A stretch of DNA of 64,000 bases from Humulus lupulus (lineage: Eukaryota > Streptophyta > Magnoliopsida > Rosales > Cannabaceae), in the NCBI RefSeq assembly GCF_963169125.1, contig NC_084797.1, positions 104,743,868-104,807,867 of the forward strand, read 5' to 3'. The position numbers and the translations under genes were made by a program. The notes beneath the pieces were generated by a model, which was not told the DNA's origin, ran no database searches, and saw only the letters and a list, made by a program, of their open reading frames with translations. Of the stretch, positions 1-9,748 are shown piece by piece. Each line of letters begins with the position of its first letter. Positions within the stretch are counted from its first letter, which is position 1.

Positions 1-770
1 ACGGCCGCCCCGGCCTACGCCGTACCCGGCCCTTGCCGTTCAATTCATCATAATCACACATATAGTACATTCAAAATAAACATTCACACACATCACGGTT
101 CATTTAAGGTTAAGCATTTGCACGTAATACAATCCGGGGCCATGCCCTACAATCACACAGTGGGGCCATGCCCTAATCTCGGGTGTTACGGTTTTCTTAC
201 CTGTATTCCGAGCCTCCTGATGCACTAAAGCCGCGAGCACGGTCCACTAGCACGAGCCTCTCCAATAACCTAGTCACAACACACAAGAAACACCCTCAAC
301 ACTAATCAAATCAAAAACCGCTTCTCGGAACCAATCCCACACTCTCGGGACTCCTAAACTCCTAAAACAAATCATCGGAAACATCCCCCGAACCCCCGGA
401 GCAAAAGCTCAAAAATGCAAACTTTCAAGTCCTGAAAATGGCCTAGCGCCGCGGCGCTACCTAAGAGGGCCGCGGCGCCCTGCCCAATAGGGCCGCGGCG
501 CCCAGCAAGTCAGAAGCCTGACCTCCCCCCTGATGCAACCTCGCGCCGCGGCGCTCATACGCGAACCCAGATTTTCTGGGATTTCTCTTGCATTTTTCCC
601 GAACTAAAACAATCCCAAATCATCCCAAACTCAAATCTAAACCCCAAAACCATATCAAAACCCCAAGTAGACCATACATTTATCTCATAGAATCACACAT
701 AAATCCCAATATGCCCTCCAGGCATGCTAATCAAGGCCCTTAAGCCTTATTAGCAATTTTGGGTTGTTAC
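1..770 (-). mobile_element. Partial Tekay/Del-like LTR
   Basis: Read on the minus strand this begins TGTAACAACCC at 770 and continues off the left edge of the window. It matches, block by block, the LTR at 61418-63848: shared stretches include the terminal 'ctaatcaaggcccttaagcc' (near 722-745) and the repeated 'gggccatgccc' phrases near 138-175. The copy here is shorter than the corresponding part of the other LTR, so the two are subfamily variants rather than one recent pair. No coding potential is seen. Only the 5' part of the LTR, in its own orientation, lies in the window. The sequence directly after it (771 onward) is the interior of a copia element, so this element inserted into, or truncated, that copia. 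Confidence 0.8.
445..554. repeat. Cluster of GC-rich perfect palindromes inside the LTR
   Basis: AGCGCCGCGGCGCT, a perfect 14-base palindrome, sits at 445-458. Close relatives follow near 469-480 and 491-502, and GCGCCGCGGCGC at 543-554. The surrounding LTR is much less GC-rich. The related LTR at 62.5 kb has a different palindromic word (AGCGCTACAGCGCT) in the same relative place. Confidence 0.8.
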
Positions 771-1187
771 AATAAATCTATAGATGGTGGAAAAGTGCTA
801 ATGGGAAATGACTTTTCTTGCAGGGTTATGGGCATTGGAAAAGTGGCCATCAAGCAATTCAATGGAGAGATCAAAGTTCTATCCAATGTAAGGCACATTC
901 TAGATCTTAGATGAAATCTAATCTCCCTTGGGACACTTGAAGATGAAGGCTATGGCTACAAATCTAGTGAGGGAATCTTGAAGATTATAAGAGGCTCATT
1001 GATAGTCATGAAAGGGAAGAAAATAAATGGTCATTATGTGTTGGATGGAGAGACAATTTCAGTTGCTGAAGTAGAAATGGTTAGAAGTCAACAAAATGAC
1101 ATGAAAATCTGGTACCAAAGGCTTGGACACATCAGTGAACAAGGCATAAAGGAACTGTACAACTAGGGCATAATCGAGAAGCTAAAG

Positions 1188-2381
1188 GTGTGTGCCTTAC
1201 CATTTTGTGAAGCCTGCATCTTGGGAAAGCAGCACAAGATTAAGTTCACAGCCGCAAAGCTCAACACAAAGAGGATACTTGAGTATGTTCATGCTGATTT
1301 ATGGGGGCCATACAAAGTGCCTACACACTCGGGTAAACAATATTTTCTTTCTATTGTTGATGACTTTAGTAGATGTATTTGGACTTACCTATGGAAAACT
1401 AAAGATGAATTTTTAGATCAATTTAAGGCATGGAAAACTCAAGTAGAGAACCAAACTGATCTGAATGTTAGTACACTTAGGACTGATAATGGTTTAGAGT
1501 TTGTAAATAATGAGTTTGATGCTTTGTGTAAAGATTGTGGCATAACTAGGCATGGAACTGTTGTTAACACTCCTGAACAAAATGGAATTGCAGAAAGAAT
1601 GAATAGAACCTTGTTAAATAAAGTGAGATGTTTATTGTTTAGTTCTAGTCTAGGCAAACCATTTTGGGGAGAAGCACTAGCTACAGCCTGTTACTTGATA
1701 AACAAAAGCGTGAATAGATCTATAGATTTAAAAACTCCTTTTGAAAACTGGTATGGTAGGTTGCCTAATCTTAAACATCTCAAAGTGTTCGGTTGTACAG
1801 AATATGTGCATCAATCCAATGATAAATTAGATCCTAGATCAGTAAAAGGTATTTTTCTTGGTTATGCTGTTGGCACTAAGGGATATAGAATATGTATTGA
1901 CCAAAAGGGAAAACTTAAGATTGTCATAGCAAGAAATGTGATATTGAATGAACATGATTTTCCTCATTTAATCCCCGAGAAGGGTAGTTTTCTGAATGAC
2001 ATTGCAAAAGGTAACTCATCAAGCAATGAAATGACAAAGACAGAAATCAAAAAATCTGCTGCAAACTCGAGTAAAAATGATGTTGGGAATGAGGAAATGG
2101 AAGAGGAAACTGAGGTTTCAAATGACCAAGAAGATCTCTCTAACTATCAACTTGCTAGAGATGGAGCTAGAAGAGACATAAAACCTCCAACCCGATATGA
2201 AGAAGTAGACTTAATAGCATATGCACTAGCTACTATCCAAACAGAAACTGGCGAACCAGTAAGCTATGAGGAAGCTGTAAATGGGATACTCAAAGACAAA
2301 TGGACTGCTGCTATGAGAGAAGAGATGGAATCACTTGACAAGAACAAAACTTGGGAACTTGTTGCTAAGCCTCCAAACTAA
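1188..2381 (+). CDS. Copia integrase to start of RT, open segment of the decayed polyprotein
   Basis: A 397-codon open stretch inside the decayed copia frame. It is a remnant, not an independent gene, and its apparent start has no meaning. It covers the C-terminal cysteines of the zinc finger (CEACILGKQ), the DDE integrase core with Asp in HADLWGPY, Asp in RTDNGLEF and Glu in NGIAERMNRT, the hydrophobic WGEALATACYLINK segment, the GCTEYVH/KLDPRS/IFLGY motifs of the copia GKGY-type tail, an acidic linker, and the first RT motif (MREEMESLDKNKTWELV). The three catalytic acidic residues are present, so this domain has decayed less than the RT that follows. Confidence 0.85.
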   Translation: MCALPFCEACILGKQHKIKFTAAKLNTKRILEYVHADLWGPYKVPTHSGKQYFLSIVDDFSRCIWTYLWKTKDEFLDQFKAWKTQVENQTDLNVSTLRTDNGLEFVNNEFDALCKDCGITRHGTVVNTPEQNGIAERMNRTLLNKVRCLLFSSSLGKPFWGEALATACYLINKSVNRSIDLKTPFENWYGRLPNLKHLKVFGCTEYVHQSNDKLDPRSVKGIFLGYAVGTKGYRICIDQKGKLKIVIARNVILNEHDFPHLIPEKGSFLNDIAKGNSSSNEMTKTEIKKSAANSSKNDVGNEEMEEETEVSNDQEDLSNYQLARDGARRDIKPPTRYEEVDLIAYALATIQTETGEPVSYEEAVNGILKDKWTAAMREEMESLDKNKTWELVAKPPN

Positions 2382-2384
2382 AAA

Positions 2385-3090
2385 GTAATTGAATGTAAGT
2401 GGATATACAAGGTAAAAGAAGGAATGACAGAGGCTGAACCGCTGAGATTTAAAGCCAGACTTGTAGCCAAAGGTTTCACTCAGGTGGAAGGCACGAATTA
2501 CACGTAAATTTTTTCTCCCGTTGTTAAATACAAGACAATAAGGTTGCTTCTATCCATTGCAACACATCAAGACATGGAAGTGGAACAACTTGATGTCAAA
2601 ACAACCTTTCTAAATGGTTACTTGGAAGAAGAGATTTACATTAAACAACCACCTAGTTTTCCGATAGAAAGCAACAAGTCAGAACTAGTTTGCAAGCTCA
2701 AGAAATCCCTATATGGCTTGAAACAATCCCCAAGACAGTCCTATATGGAATAAAAGGTTCAACTCTTATATGCAAACAATCGGGTTCACAAGGTTGGATT
2801 TTGATCATTGCCTTTATTTTAAAAATCTGAATCTATCTACAGCAGTATACTTGTTGCTTTATGTGGGTGATATGCTCATCTTGAGCAAAGATAAGGTAAT
2901 AATTAAACGGCTAAAAACTAAACTCAAACAAGAGTTTGAAATGAAGGAACTTGGTCATGTTCAGAAAATTCTTGGCATAGAAGTTACAAGAAACCAAAAA
3001 GATGGAAGATTGTATCTGACACAATCAAATTACATTCAGAAAGTGGTCCAGAAGTTCAATCTATAAGATGCCAAGAGTACCTCAGTGCCT
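2385..3090 (+). pseudogene. Copia reverse transcriptase, inactivated
   Basis: This region carries the RT motifs of the same copia: KVKEGMTEAEPLRFKARLVA near 2410-2465, EQLDVKTTFLNGYLEEEIY near 2583-2640, and SLYGLKQSPRQ. A frameshift lies near 2755-2770. The active-site box that should read YVDDM reads Y-V-G-D-M at 2860-2874, so one of the paired catalytic aspartates is lost. Stops break the frame at about 2504, 2751 and 3064. The region is non-functional as it stands. Confidence 0.88.
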
Positions 3091-3153
3091 TTAGGAGGTC
3101 ATTTTGTACTGTCCAAAGAATAGTGTCCTGTCAACGTAGAAGAAGTCAAAGAA

Positions 3154-3828
3154 ATGAGCAGAGTTCCATATGCAATGGCTCTAGGTTGCCTAATGTATAT
3201 AATGGTTAGTACTAGACCAGATATTGCACATGCACTAAGTGTTCTTAGTAGGTTCATGTCAAATCCCAGATTAGAACATTGGCATGCTCTCAAATGTCTT
3301 CTACGGTACTTAAAGGGAACTCAGAATTATGGTTTGGTGTACAAAAGAGTTGAAAAGGAACTTGAACTAACAGGTTATATGGATGCTGATTATGCTTCAA
3401 ACGAGGACACTAAAAGATCCACTGCTGCTTACATCTTCATGAAAAATGGGAACTATGTGTGTTGGAAAGCACAGTTGCAATCCATTGTGGTTTTATCTAG
3501 CATAGAAGCAAAATTCATGGCTAGAACTGAGGCATTTAACGAAGCTATTTGGTTGAAAGGAATTTTATAAGAATTAAAGTTGCTGAATGGTAAAGCAAAA
3601 GTGTACTCGGACAACCAATCTTCAATTCATCTATGCAAGAACCCTATGTATCATGAGAAGAGTAAACACATTAATATAAGGCTCTTTTTGATAAGGGATA
3701 AAATTGAGGATGAGACTATTAACTTGGATAAAGTAAAAATAGAAGATAACCCAGCTGATGTTGGCACTAAAATCTTGACAGTGAGTAAGTTTAGGCATTG
3801 CCTATTCTTGGTTAGTCATGGGAACTAA
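3154..3828 (+). pseudogene. Copia RNase H domain remnant
   Basis: The RNase H tail of the copia polyprotein is recognisable as YAMALGCLMYIMVSTRPDIA, GYMDADYASNEDTKRSTAAY, and, after a stop near 3568, VYSDNQSSIHLCKNPMYHEKSKHI. The D in GYMDADYA and the D in VYSDNQS fit the RNase H active site. The conserved SSIEAKFMA box replaces the usual SSTEAEYMA and has Lys at the catalytic Glu position. One stop splits it. It belongs to the same element as the upstream RT and ends about 80 bases before the 3' LTR. Confidence 0.85.
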
Positions 3829-3892
3829 TAGTACACTTGAGGAACACCATCTTGGAGAAGAGAATCTCAATCTTTTTAGTTGATTTTCGGAA

Positions 3893-3908
3893 GGAATAGG
3901 GTGGAATT
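3893..3908 (+). other. Polypurine tract of the copia element
   Basis: A purine-rich run, gaaggaatagggtggaa, ends directly before the LTR start TGTGGG at 3909. This is where plus-strand priming occurs in LTR retrotransposons. It fixes the element's orientation as plus. Confidence 0.65.
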
Positions 3909-4500
3909 TGTGGGTTTTTATTCCTCCCAAATCAACTAACTTAACTACCTTTATTTTTGTCATCTGCCTAACTAACTCTCCTAGTCATCACTATTGTTTG
4001 TCTATATATAATTTTCAAGAGGGGCTGGTTAGATACACGGTTTTAAAATAGATGAAGAGTGAGAAGCTCCAAGATTGAGAAAGAGAGAAGATCAAGAAAG
4101 TGAGAGAAGAGAGTTGAGAAAGAGTGTGGGGTTTTGGGCTACTGTATTGAGCAATTTCACTAATATTGTGACAGTGAATTGCTCAGGTGAGTGAGTGATA
4201 TTTCACTGAGTTTGAGTGCTTGTTGGATAGTCACACTTGACTTTATGTTTTCTCCATTGATGATCAATAAAAGTCTCCATGATGATGTTCCAAAACTGGA
4301 TGTAGAAGACTAGGAAACTAGTCTTTGAACCAGTATAATCCTACTGTGTATTGGTCTATTTCTGTTCTTTGATTTAAATCTTTCTGTTGTGCATTGTTTC
4401 ATGAGTTACACATTGTTAGAAATTTTCTTATAAATATACATATATTTTTCAATCTATCTCTTGATTTGTGCTCTTGAGAGTACAAAATACCACACTAACA
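3909..4500 (+). repeat. 3' LTR of the plus-strand copia
   Basis: The LTR runs from TGTGGGTTTTTATTCC to ...CCACACTAACA, with TG and CA termini, 592 bases. It follows a polypurine tract and the end of copia RNase H. A TATA-like TATATATA lies at about 4003-4010, consistent with an LTR promoter. No partner 5' LTR is in the window, so insertion age and target duplication cannot be judged. Confidence 0.75.
4003..4010 (+). promoter_or_regulatory. Likely TATA box in the copia LTR
   Basis: TATATATA occurs about 95 bases into the LTR, in the usual U3 position for a plant LTR promoter. Position is the only evidence. Confidence 0.4.
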
Positions 4501-4503
4501 AAT

Positions 4504-4990
4504 GAAACTCCTTGGGTGAAGTGGAAAAATGGGTTGTGGAGAGTTTGCAACCCCTACCGGCCAGATGGGTAAATTTTCCATAGATGTGACCATAAAAGCA
4601 GATGGAGCCACTGTGGCTGCCATCTGTAGAGACCATGAGGGGATGGCGATTAGTGTTACGGTAGATCGGGTCCTAGAAACCATCCCAAACATTGTGGAGG
4701 TGAGTCGTTTTTATTGGCTACGGCATTGACTATTTCATTTCAATTTGAGCATGTTATCTTCAACTGTGACTATTTGCATGTCTGTAATGCCTTCAAGAAG
4801 AGAATCCAAATGACGGTACAATACTGGAAGGTCTTCGTTTTTAGTTTGGTAGAGTCTGTGATAACTTAGATGATTGGGAAGTTGTCAAGATTCATAGAAA
4901 CGCTGATTGTTTTTCTCACAATGTGGCACATCGTGCTCACAACATGGGGTTGATTGGAGAGGTTAATTTGTAGAGCTTTGTCAACCAAGT
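4504..4990 (+). pseudogene. Fossil RNase H-like (RVT_3 type) domain, probably from a LINE
   Basis: The frame near 4560-4690 reads KFSIDVTIKADGATVAAICR followed by DHEGMAI. This is the pattern of the plant RNase H-like domain found at the end of LINE polyproteins and in related host genes: a DxA-like strand, then VxRDxxG. The C-terminal part is recognisable in another frame near 4880-4960 (KIHRNADCFSHNVAHRAHNM), matching the usual vpReaNxxADxLAxxA ending. Stops and frameshifts between the two show it is dead. The AT-rich sequence to about 5330 could be its 3' untranslated region. A host pseudogene of the same domain family is the alternative. Confidence 0.6.
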
Positions 4991-5890
4991 GTAGAGCTAT
5001 CACAAGACATATCCCTCGTGATTCAAGTGCACAACTTGTTTCGTTGTTCTGGTTTCAATTGTTTGTTGTTTTCTAGTTGTTATGTGTTATGTTTTGTGAT
5101 GCTTGTTGGTTAGACTTTGTTTTGTTTATTGTCTGAATGTTTCATGTACTACATTTTTTTCTCTTACCAATGAATTGTGTGTCCCTGTCTCTTCTGTTAG
5201 ATGGGGTTCACTAATGAGAAAAAAATATATGTATGTATTTGTAAACAATAAAACATGGGACATGTTTTTTCTTCTACTCAACCTAGTCATAAAGATATTT
5301 AAAAGGTGGTTTCTATGAAATCTCAACGTTTTAAGCTAATTTATATTTTGGATCGACCTTTTTCTTGTGTTTAATGTTAATGTTCAATAGGCTATTTTTT
5401 GTATGATCCCTAACAATTCTTTTAGTCCTGATGGCTTCCATTATTAATATTTCCCAAATGTGTTTGGATAGTATTGGTATGGATATTTTGCTTATGTCTA
5501 GCTGATAATATTATACAGAAGTGAAAGTGTCTATTTGCTTCATCAAGCAAAACCAAAAGGCAGGCGCAATGGCCGGCCATCCAAATTCCTAGTAGCATTT
5601 GTTGTATCTATTGAACCATGAAACCCATGAGCTGCATGTACTTGGGCTAAGACAACAAATCATCCTCAGAAGTATGACATCCGTACTCATAAGTTTGAAC
5701 TCGAGAACAGAGCTAATCAACTTCATGATAGCTTGTTCTTAACATATTCTTGAAGAAGGTGGTGTATGTTTTTTGCTAGTAGAGTCTAAGCATGCATGGA
5801 CCTGTAGCTTCTTTATTAATAGGAGCGAGGACCTACACATTTGTAATTTCAAAATCCAGAGATATTCAGCTTGTCGCCACATCACTTCTA
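4991..5890. other. AT-rich stretch with no recognised gene
   Basis: Short frames here have no recognisable domain and overlap on both strands. The first part (to about 5330) may be the 3' untranslated tail of the fossil LINE-like fragment. The rest, up to the likely start of the next copia LTR, shows nothing I can name. Confidence 0.5.
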
Positions 5891-5899
5891 TTAAAGGAA

Positions 5900-6941
5900 A
5901 TGAACATGTAGTTCTATATTTAGAAAATTCTTATTTTTTTTTACTAAATTAAAGAAGAGCTTAAATTAATTATTAATTATAGTGTTGACCCTGATTTTGG
6001 TCAACCGACACGGAGTCAAAATACGCTTGACGTGGATGAATGCATTGAAAAGAACGTAATAGCGAAAATAATAAGAACACGATATTTTATAGTGGTTCGG
6101 CCCCAGGATCTGGTAATAACCTACGTCCACTTAGATTGTTAATGATGTGAGAATCAAAGGAGCGATCAAAGAACTAGGGTTCAATGAGTTTCACTAACCT
6201 CTGAAGAACAATACAATATCTCAGATAGAATTACTCTAGTATCAAATAATTCGAAAAGCCAAAAAGTCCCTTCCTTGAGCTATCTTTCTCTATTTATAGG
6301 CTCAAGGGGGACTACATGAATTTGTTACAGATATTCTCTCCTAAATAATCGGATACTCAGAAGATTGTGGGAGTCAATTTCGGGATTTAGAAAGATCTTG
6401 ATTAAAACATCACGTTGCATGCGGAACCATCGACCAGACTGGTCACAGGTAAGACTAGGCCGCCTACTACTTATAATATGTACTCTGGTCGATATCCTAG
6501 CAGAGTCCCTCCAAGTGTCAGCCACGTGTCCGAGAATAACTTGCCACGTCACCTATCCCAGTTTTTTGGATAACATATAGGAGGACTAAATATTTTTTAG
6601 TTAATACGGTTTAGAGAAACTTATAAATTAAAACTTGTATTCTCTTCAAGATAATCCCATAAAGCAAAGTTGGAAAAAAAAATAAAAAGAAATCTTAGTT
6701 AAAAGGTTAAAGTGAAGAAAGGTTATGAGAGAATTTTTGTGAGAAAAATTCCTGGTGTAATTTGGGATCACTATTGTAAGTTGTGAGTGTTTGTGATTAC
6801 TACATAAAATTTTCCCTATTGTCAAAAGTTTTGCAGTAGTCTTATGGACGTAGCCAAACTTTGGTCAACCACATAAATATTGTTTTTTCTTATTCGCTTT
6901 GCCATTTAGAGTATCACAATAACAGCTAATTTCTCCTGACA
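5900..6941 (+). repeat. 5' LTR of a second copia, interrupted by a solo LTR
   Basis: The right end is defined by TGACA at 6937-6941 followed by a primer site (ATTGGTATTAGAGC, 6942-6955). The last 350 bases have the wording of plant copia LTR 3' ends: a 'cttatggacgtagccaaac' block, then 'accacataaatattg' and a T-rich run. The solo Tat-type LTR 5983-6575 splits it. The 5' limit is not resolved, and 5900 is a guess from the change in composition. Confidence 0.55.
5983..6575 (-). mobile_element. Solo Tat-type LTR with perfect TSD (TATAG)
   Basis: 593 bases running TGTTGACCC...GGATAACA on the plus strand, flanked by TATAG at 5978-5982 and again at 6576-6580. It shares the landmarks of the Tat-B LTRs at 27574 and 52766: 'gacacggagtcaaaa', 'tggttcggccccag', 'ctacgtccacttag' and 'ctatttataggctcaag'. 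In Tat elements the GGTCAACA end abuts the primer site, so this copy is minus-oriented. A minus-strand TATAAATA lies near 6291-6298. No internal sequence remains, as expected after LTR-LTR recombination. Confidence 0.9.
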
Positions 6942-6955
6942 ATTGGTATTAGAGC
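6942..6955 (+). other. Primer-binding site of the second copia
   Basis: ATTGGTATTAGAGC differs by one base from the usual TGGTATCAGAGC complementary to initiator tRNA-Met. It sits directly after the LTR end and about 90 bases before recognisable gag. Confidence 0.75.
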
Positions 6956-7399
6956 ACCAAGTTTAGTATTGTTTGTACGTATGTACTAATCACCCTTATA
7001 GTATATTGTTCACTTATACAAAAGTCAAAAGTAAGAAGTGATGGTTGGAGAAGACATATTGAGACTCGGTATCAATAAATTCAACAATTCAGATATCTCA
7101 TTCTGAAGAGTGAAAATTAGAGACCATGCATAGCAAGAAATTGCATCAACCCCTGTCAAGGGTGAAACCAAATAAAATGGAGGACGAAGATTGGACAGTC
7201 CTTGATCGAAAAATGTTAGGCATAATCTGAATGATGCTAACGTGGAATGTTGCTCGGAATGTTGCAGAGGCAAAGACAAAAGTGGTCAGATGATGAGTAT
7301 CCTATTAGATATGTATGAGAAATCGTCAGCAAACAAAATTTTTTATTTAATAAAGAAGTTTTTCAATTTATAGATGGGAGAAGGTTCTTCAATAGCAGC

Positions 7400-8565
7400 T
7401 GTTGACGGTAGGAACTCGTCAACGATTGATGGTTAGAAAACTTCAATCTCTATACTGTAAGAAGCTATGAATTAGATAGAAAGAACTCTAAACAACAGGA
7501 GAAAACTCAGGCAAGCATGAGAACCAGAAGCATATATTTCATAAGTCTCCTTTTTACATTTAGTTTTCCAACCCCTTAGCCTGAAGGGTTGGAGCCTATT
7601 TATAGGGGAGGCTCTATTGGCCCAGGATACAAACAAGTCCCAGACCACTGGGACGTACATAGGTACTTTGATAAAGTAGTGGCTCAGGGCGTAGTGGTGT
7701 CTACCCTGATGGTGTCAGAGTCGTGGCCTTGGACATAGTACTGTCGGCTCTGGCGCATGGTCGGGGGTGTCCAAGTGGTCTCACCACTCTTCGTACAGGT
7801 CCGTACCGCCACTACTCCTCAGACGCAGATCATAGGGTCGTGCCTCTGTTCTCTCCATAACCGTACACCCCGTGTCAGCGCACGTGTTCCGTACTCGGTG
7901 GTCCTCATCAATTCCCGTTCAATGCTCCATGTTCGTTTGGCATATCAGCAAGATTCCCCTAAGTGATCTCATGCCTGTGCCAAGGAGGCTTCATCCTATG
8001 CATGTCTTGAGAAGTCGAGGTGCCGAGGGTCAGGGCCGGCCTATGCGGATCGCATAGACACGAGGCTAGGAGCACGGGTACCTCAACACACCCCTCACCC
8101 TCGCATAGCGAGGGTCCCTCGCATAGCGAGGTTGCCTCTCCTCCTTCCGAGCGCAGCGTCGCGAGGCTAGGAACACTGACACCTCAACACAGCCCTCACC
8201 CTCGCATAGCGAGGCTGACGTTCTTCCTCCGAGGTGCAGCGTCCCGAGGCTAGGAGCACGGACACCTCAACACAGCCCTCACCCTCTCATAGCGAGGGTC
8301 CTCGCATAGCGAGGCTGACGTTCTTCCTCCGAGTGTGGACGAGTCTTGATGCATGCTGGAATGGGGCGCACGCGGATGGCCAGCTGGGGGCCCTCGCATA
8401 GCGAGGGTGAAGTTTGGATTGGCAAGTGGCCGAAGTCCCTCGCCTAGTGGGGGTGACTCTCTTACCCCAACTCCCTCACCATCATGTGATGCCTTTTCAG
8501 GATGTCTCGTAGCATAGAGCTTCACTTGTGAATAGAATTCACAAGGAAAAAATTCCATATTTACA
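7400..8565 (-). mobile_element. Solo Tat-type LTR inserted in the copia gag
   Basis: 1166 bases, TGTTGACGG...TTTACA, flanked by GCAGC (7395-7399) and GCCGC (8566-8570), a 5-bp duplication with one mismatch. Removing it and one flank restores the copia gag reading GEGSSIA...HINKFN, which supports the boundaries independently. The GTCAACA-type terminus and the minus-strand TATA element (CCTATTTATAGG at about 7595-7606) place it with the Tat LTRs, minus orientation. Its right half carries an array of hairpin words (8043-8450). Confidence 0.85.
8043..8450. repeat. Array of CCTCGC-ATA-GCGAGG hairpins in roughly 100-bp repeats
   Basis: The perfect inverted repeat CCTCGCATAGCGAGG occurs near 8099, 8117, 8199, 8300 and 8392, with mutated copies near 8283 and 8436. 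A related palindrome, CTATGCGGATCGCATAG, lies at about 8041-8057. Copies near 8199 and 8300 are embedded in repeat units about 101 bases long that also share 'gaggctaggarcac', 'acctcaacacagccctcacc' and 'gctgacgttcttcctccgag'. Open frames across it arise from the repeats and are not genes. Confidence 0.85.
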
Positions 8566-9379
8566 GCCGCTCACATCAACAAGTTCAACAAAATCATCTC
8601 ACAATTGACGTCTGTTGAAATTAATTTGGATGATGAGATCTGTTCTCTCATTTTTTGGCGTCTTTATCAAATAGTTGGGAACCTATAAGAGTGGCAACTA
8701 GAAATTCTATTGGCAAAGGGAAGTTGAAAATCAATGATGTCAAAGATCGAGTTCTGGTAGAGGAAGTGTGAATAGTAGATTCTGGTTAAGGAATATCAAT
8801 GACTTCTTCCCTAAAACAAAAGAACAGAGGTAGGAACAATGTGACAAATTCTAACCTAGGTCCGGGAAGGTCCAAGTCAAGAAACAGTAGATACAAGTCT
8901 AGATTTGGAAGAAAATTTGAGTGTTGGAACTATGGTAGGGGCGGACACATACTTAAAAAAGAATTTTGGAGAACCAAAGAAGGAAGACAACTCACACAGT
9001 GCCAATGGTGTAACTAAGGAGGTACAAGTACCTTTACTATTGTCTGTTAATAGTCCCATTGATTCTTTGGTCTTAGACTCAGAAGCCTCATTTCATACTA
9101 TTGCACACCAAGAGATTATGAAGAATTATATTGATGGTAATTTTGTTAAGGTGTATTTGGTCGATGGAGAGCCATTAGATATTGTTGGTATGGGAGACAT
9201 TCACTTGAAGATGTCAAATGGATATGTGTAGAGAATCCAGAAAGAAAGGCATGTACCAAGGATGATGCAAAACCTTATTTCAGTGGGAAAATGAGCTTTG
9301 CTCCTCTGGGCGCTAGGCGCTCTCGTGGTTCGTGAGAAGGAAAAAGTATGAATCCTTTGTTGCATCTGACACGAGATGA

Positions 9380-9745
9380 TAAAGAGAGAGCTTCATCTAT
9401 CGATGACTATCAAAATCTTTTTTTACCTTTGTGTGTTGGCAAGACAAGATTAGACTTTTGCAAATTACTCTTAAGTTGTTCTGCAAGCTAGACAAGGATC
9501 TAAATGCCATATAACCTGCTAAAGCACATGACACTCAAGAAGTCATCAAAGAAAGGAAGAAACATAAAGAAGATGAATTAATATGTAGGGGTCACATTCT
9601 CAATACTTTATCGAATCGACTGTATGATCTCTACACCAACACAAGGACCGCTAAGTAGATTTGGGAGGCTTTGGAGAACAAATACATAGCGGAAGAAGAA
9701 GGGACAATGAAATTCATTATTAATCAATATATATGAAATGTATGT
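9380..9745 (+). pseudogene. Fragment of a third copia gag
   Basis: Translation near 9440-9740 gives WQDKIRLL, LKLFCKLDKDLN, HKEDELICRGHILNTLSNRL, YDLYTNTRTAK and IWEALENKYIAEEEGTMKFI. This is the N-terminal half of the gag family whose typical wording is W..KM.FFL, C.NYI.N.L.D.LY, ..TAKELW..L..KY. It has stops after DLNAI, TAK and NQYI. It differs from the second copia's gag, so a separate element is involved. It ends abruptly where an LTR begins at 9749. Confidence 0.75.
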
Positions 9746-9748
9746 TTT

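Larger units (their letters stand above)
771..3832 (+). pseudogene. Ty1/copia polyprotein, decayed (protease to RNase H)
   Basis: This is the remains of a copia gag-pol polyprotein. In order it shows the end of the protease (NLISLGTLEDEG near 917-950, after an in-frame stop), the pre-integrase zinc region (WYQRLGHISEQG, then CEACILGKQHK), the integrase core, reverse transcriptase and RNase H. Known copia elements make one long frame in this order. Here it is broken by stops near 913, 1165, 2380, 2504, 2751 and 3064 and by a frameshift near 2755-2770. The gag and 5' LTR are missing because the Tekay LTR abuts at 770. The 3' LTR follows at 3909. The element cannot move on its own. The lineage within copia is not certain. 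Confidence 0.9.
7038..9300 (+). pseudogene. Second copia: gag and start of protease, decayed and interrupted
   Basis: The frame near 7076-7395 reads like copia gag: KFNNSDIS, KIRDHA, MLTWNVARNVAEAKT with shifts, LDMYEKSSANK, MGEGSSIA. It continues after the inserted solo LTR at 8571 with HINKFNKIISQLTSVEINLD. A damaged zinc knuckle (ECWNYGRGGHILKKEFW, second and last Cys replaced) lies near 8917-8970. The protease follows with DSEASFHTI where DSGASxHxT is expected, near 9078-9104, and NLISVGK near 9270. Many stops break it. It ends in a deletion or junction near 9300-9360, and no integrase or RT of this element follows. Confidence 0.8.

Noticed and set aside
8043..8450. CRISPR-like appearance of regularly repeated palindromes
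   Set aside because: Spacing is irregular, the spacers are themselves repeats, and the array lies inside a plant LTR bounded by a target duplication.
8020..8558. Two frames of 77 and 102 codons in the hairpin array
   Set aside because: They are produced by GC-rich repeats and overlap on opposite strands.
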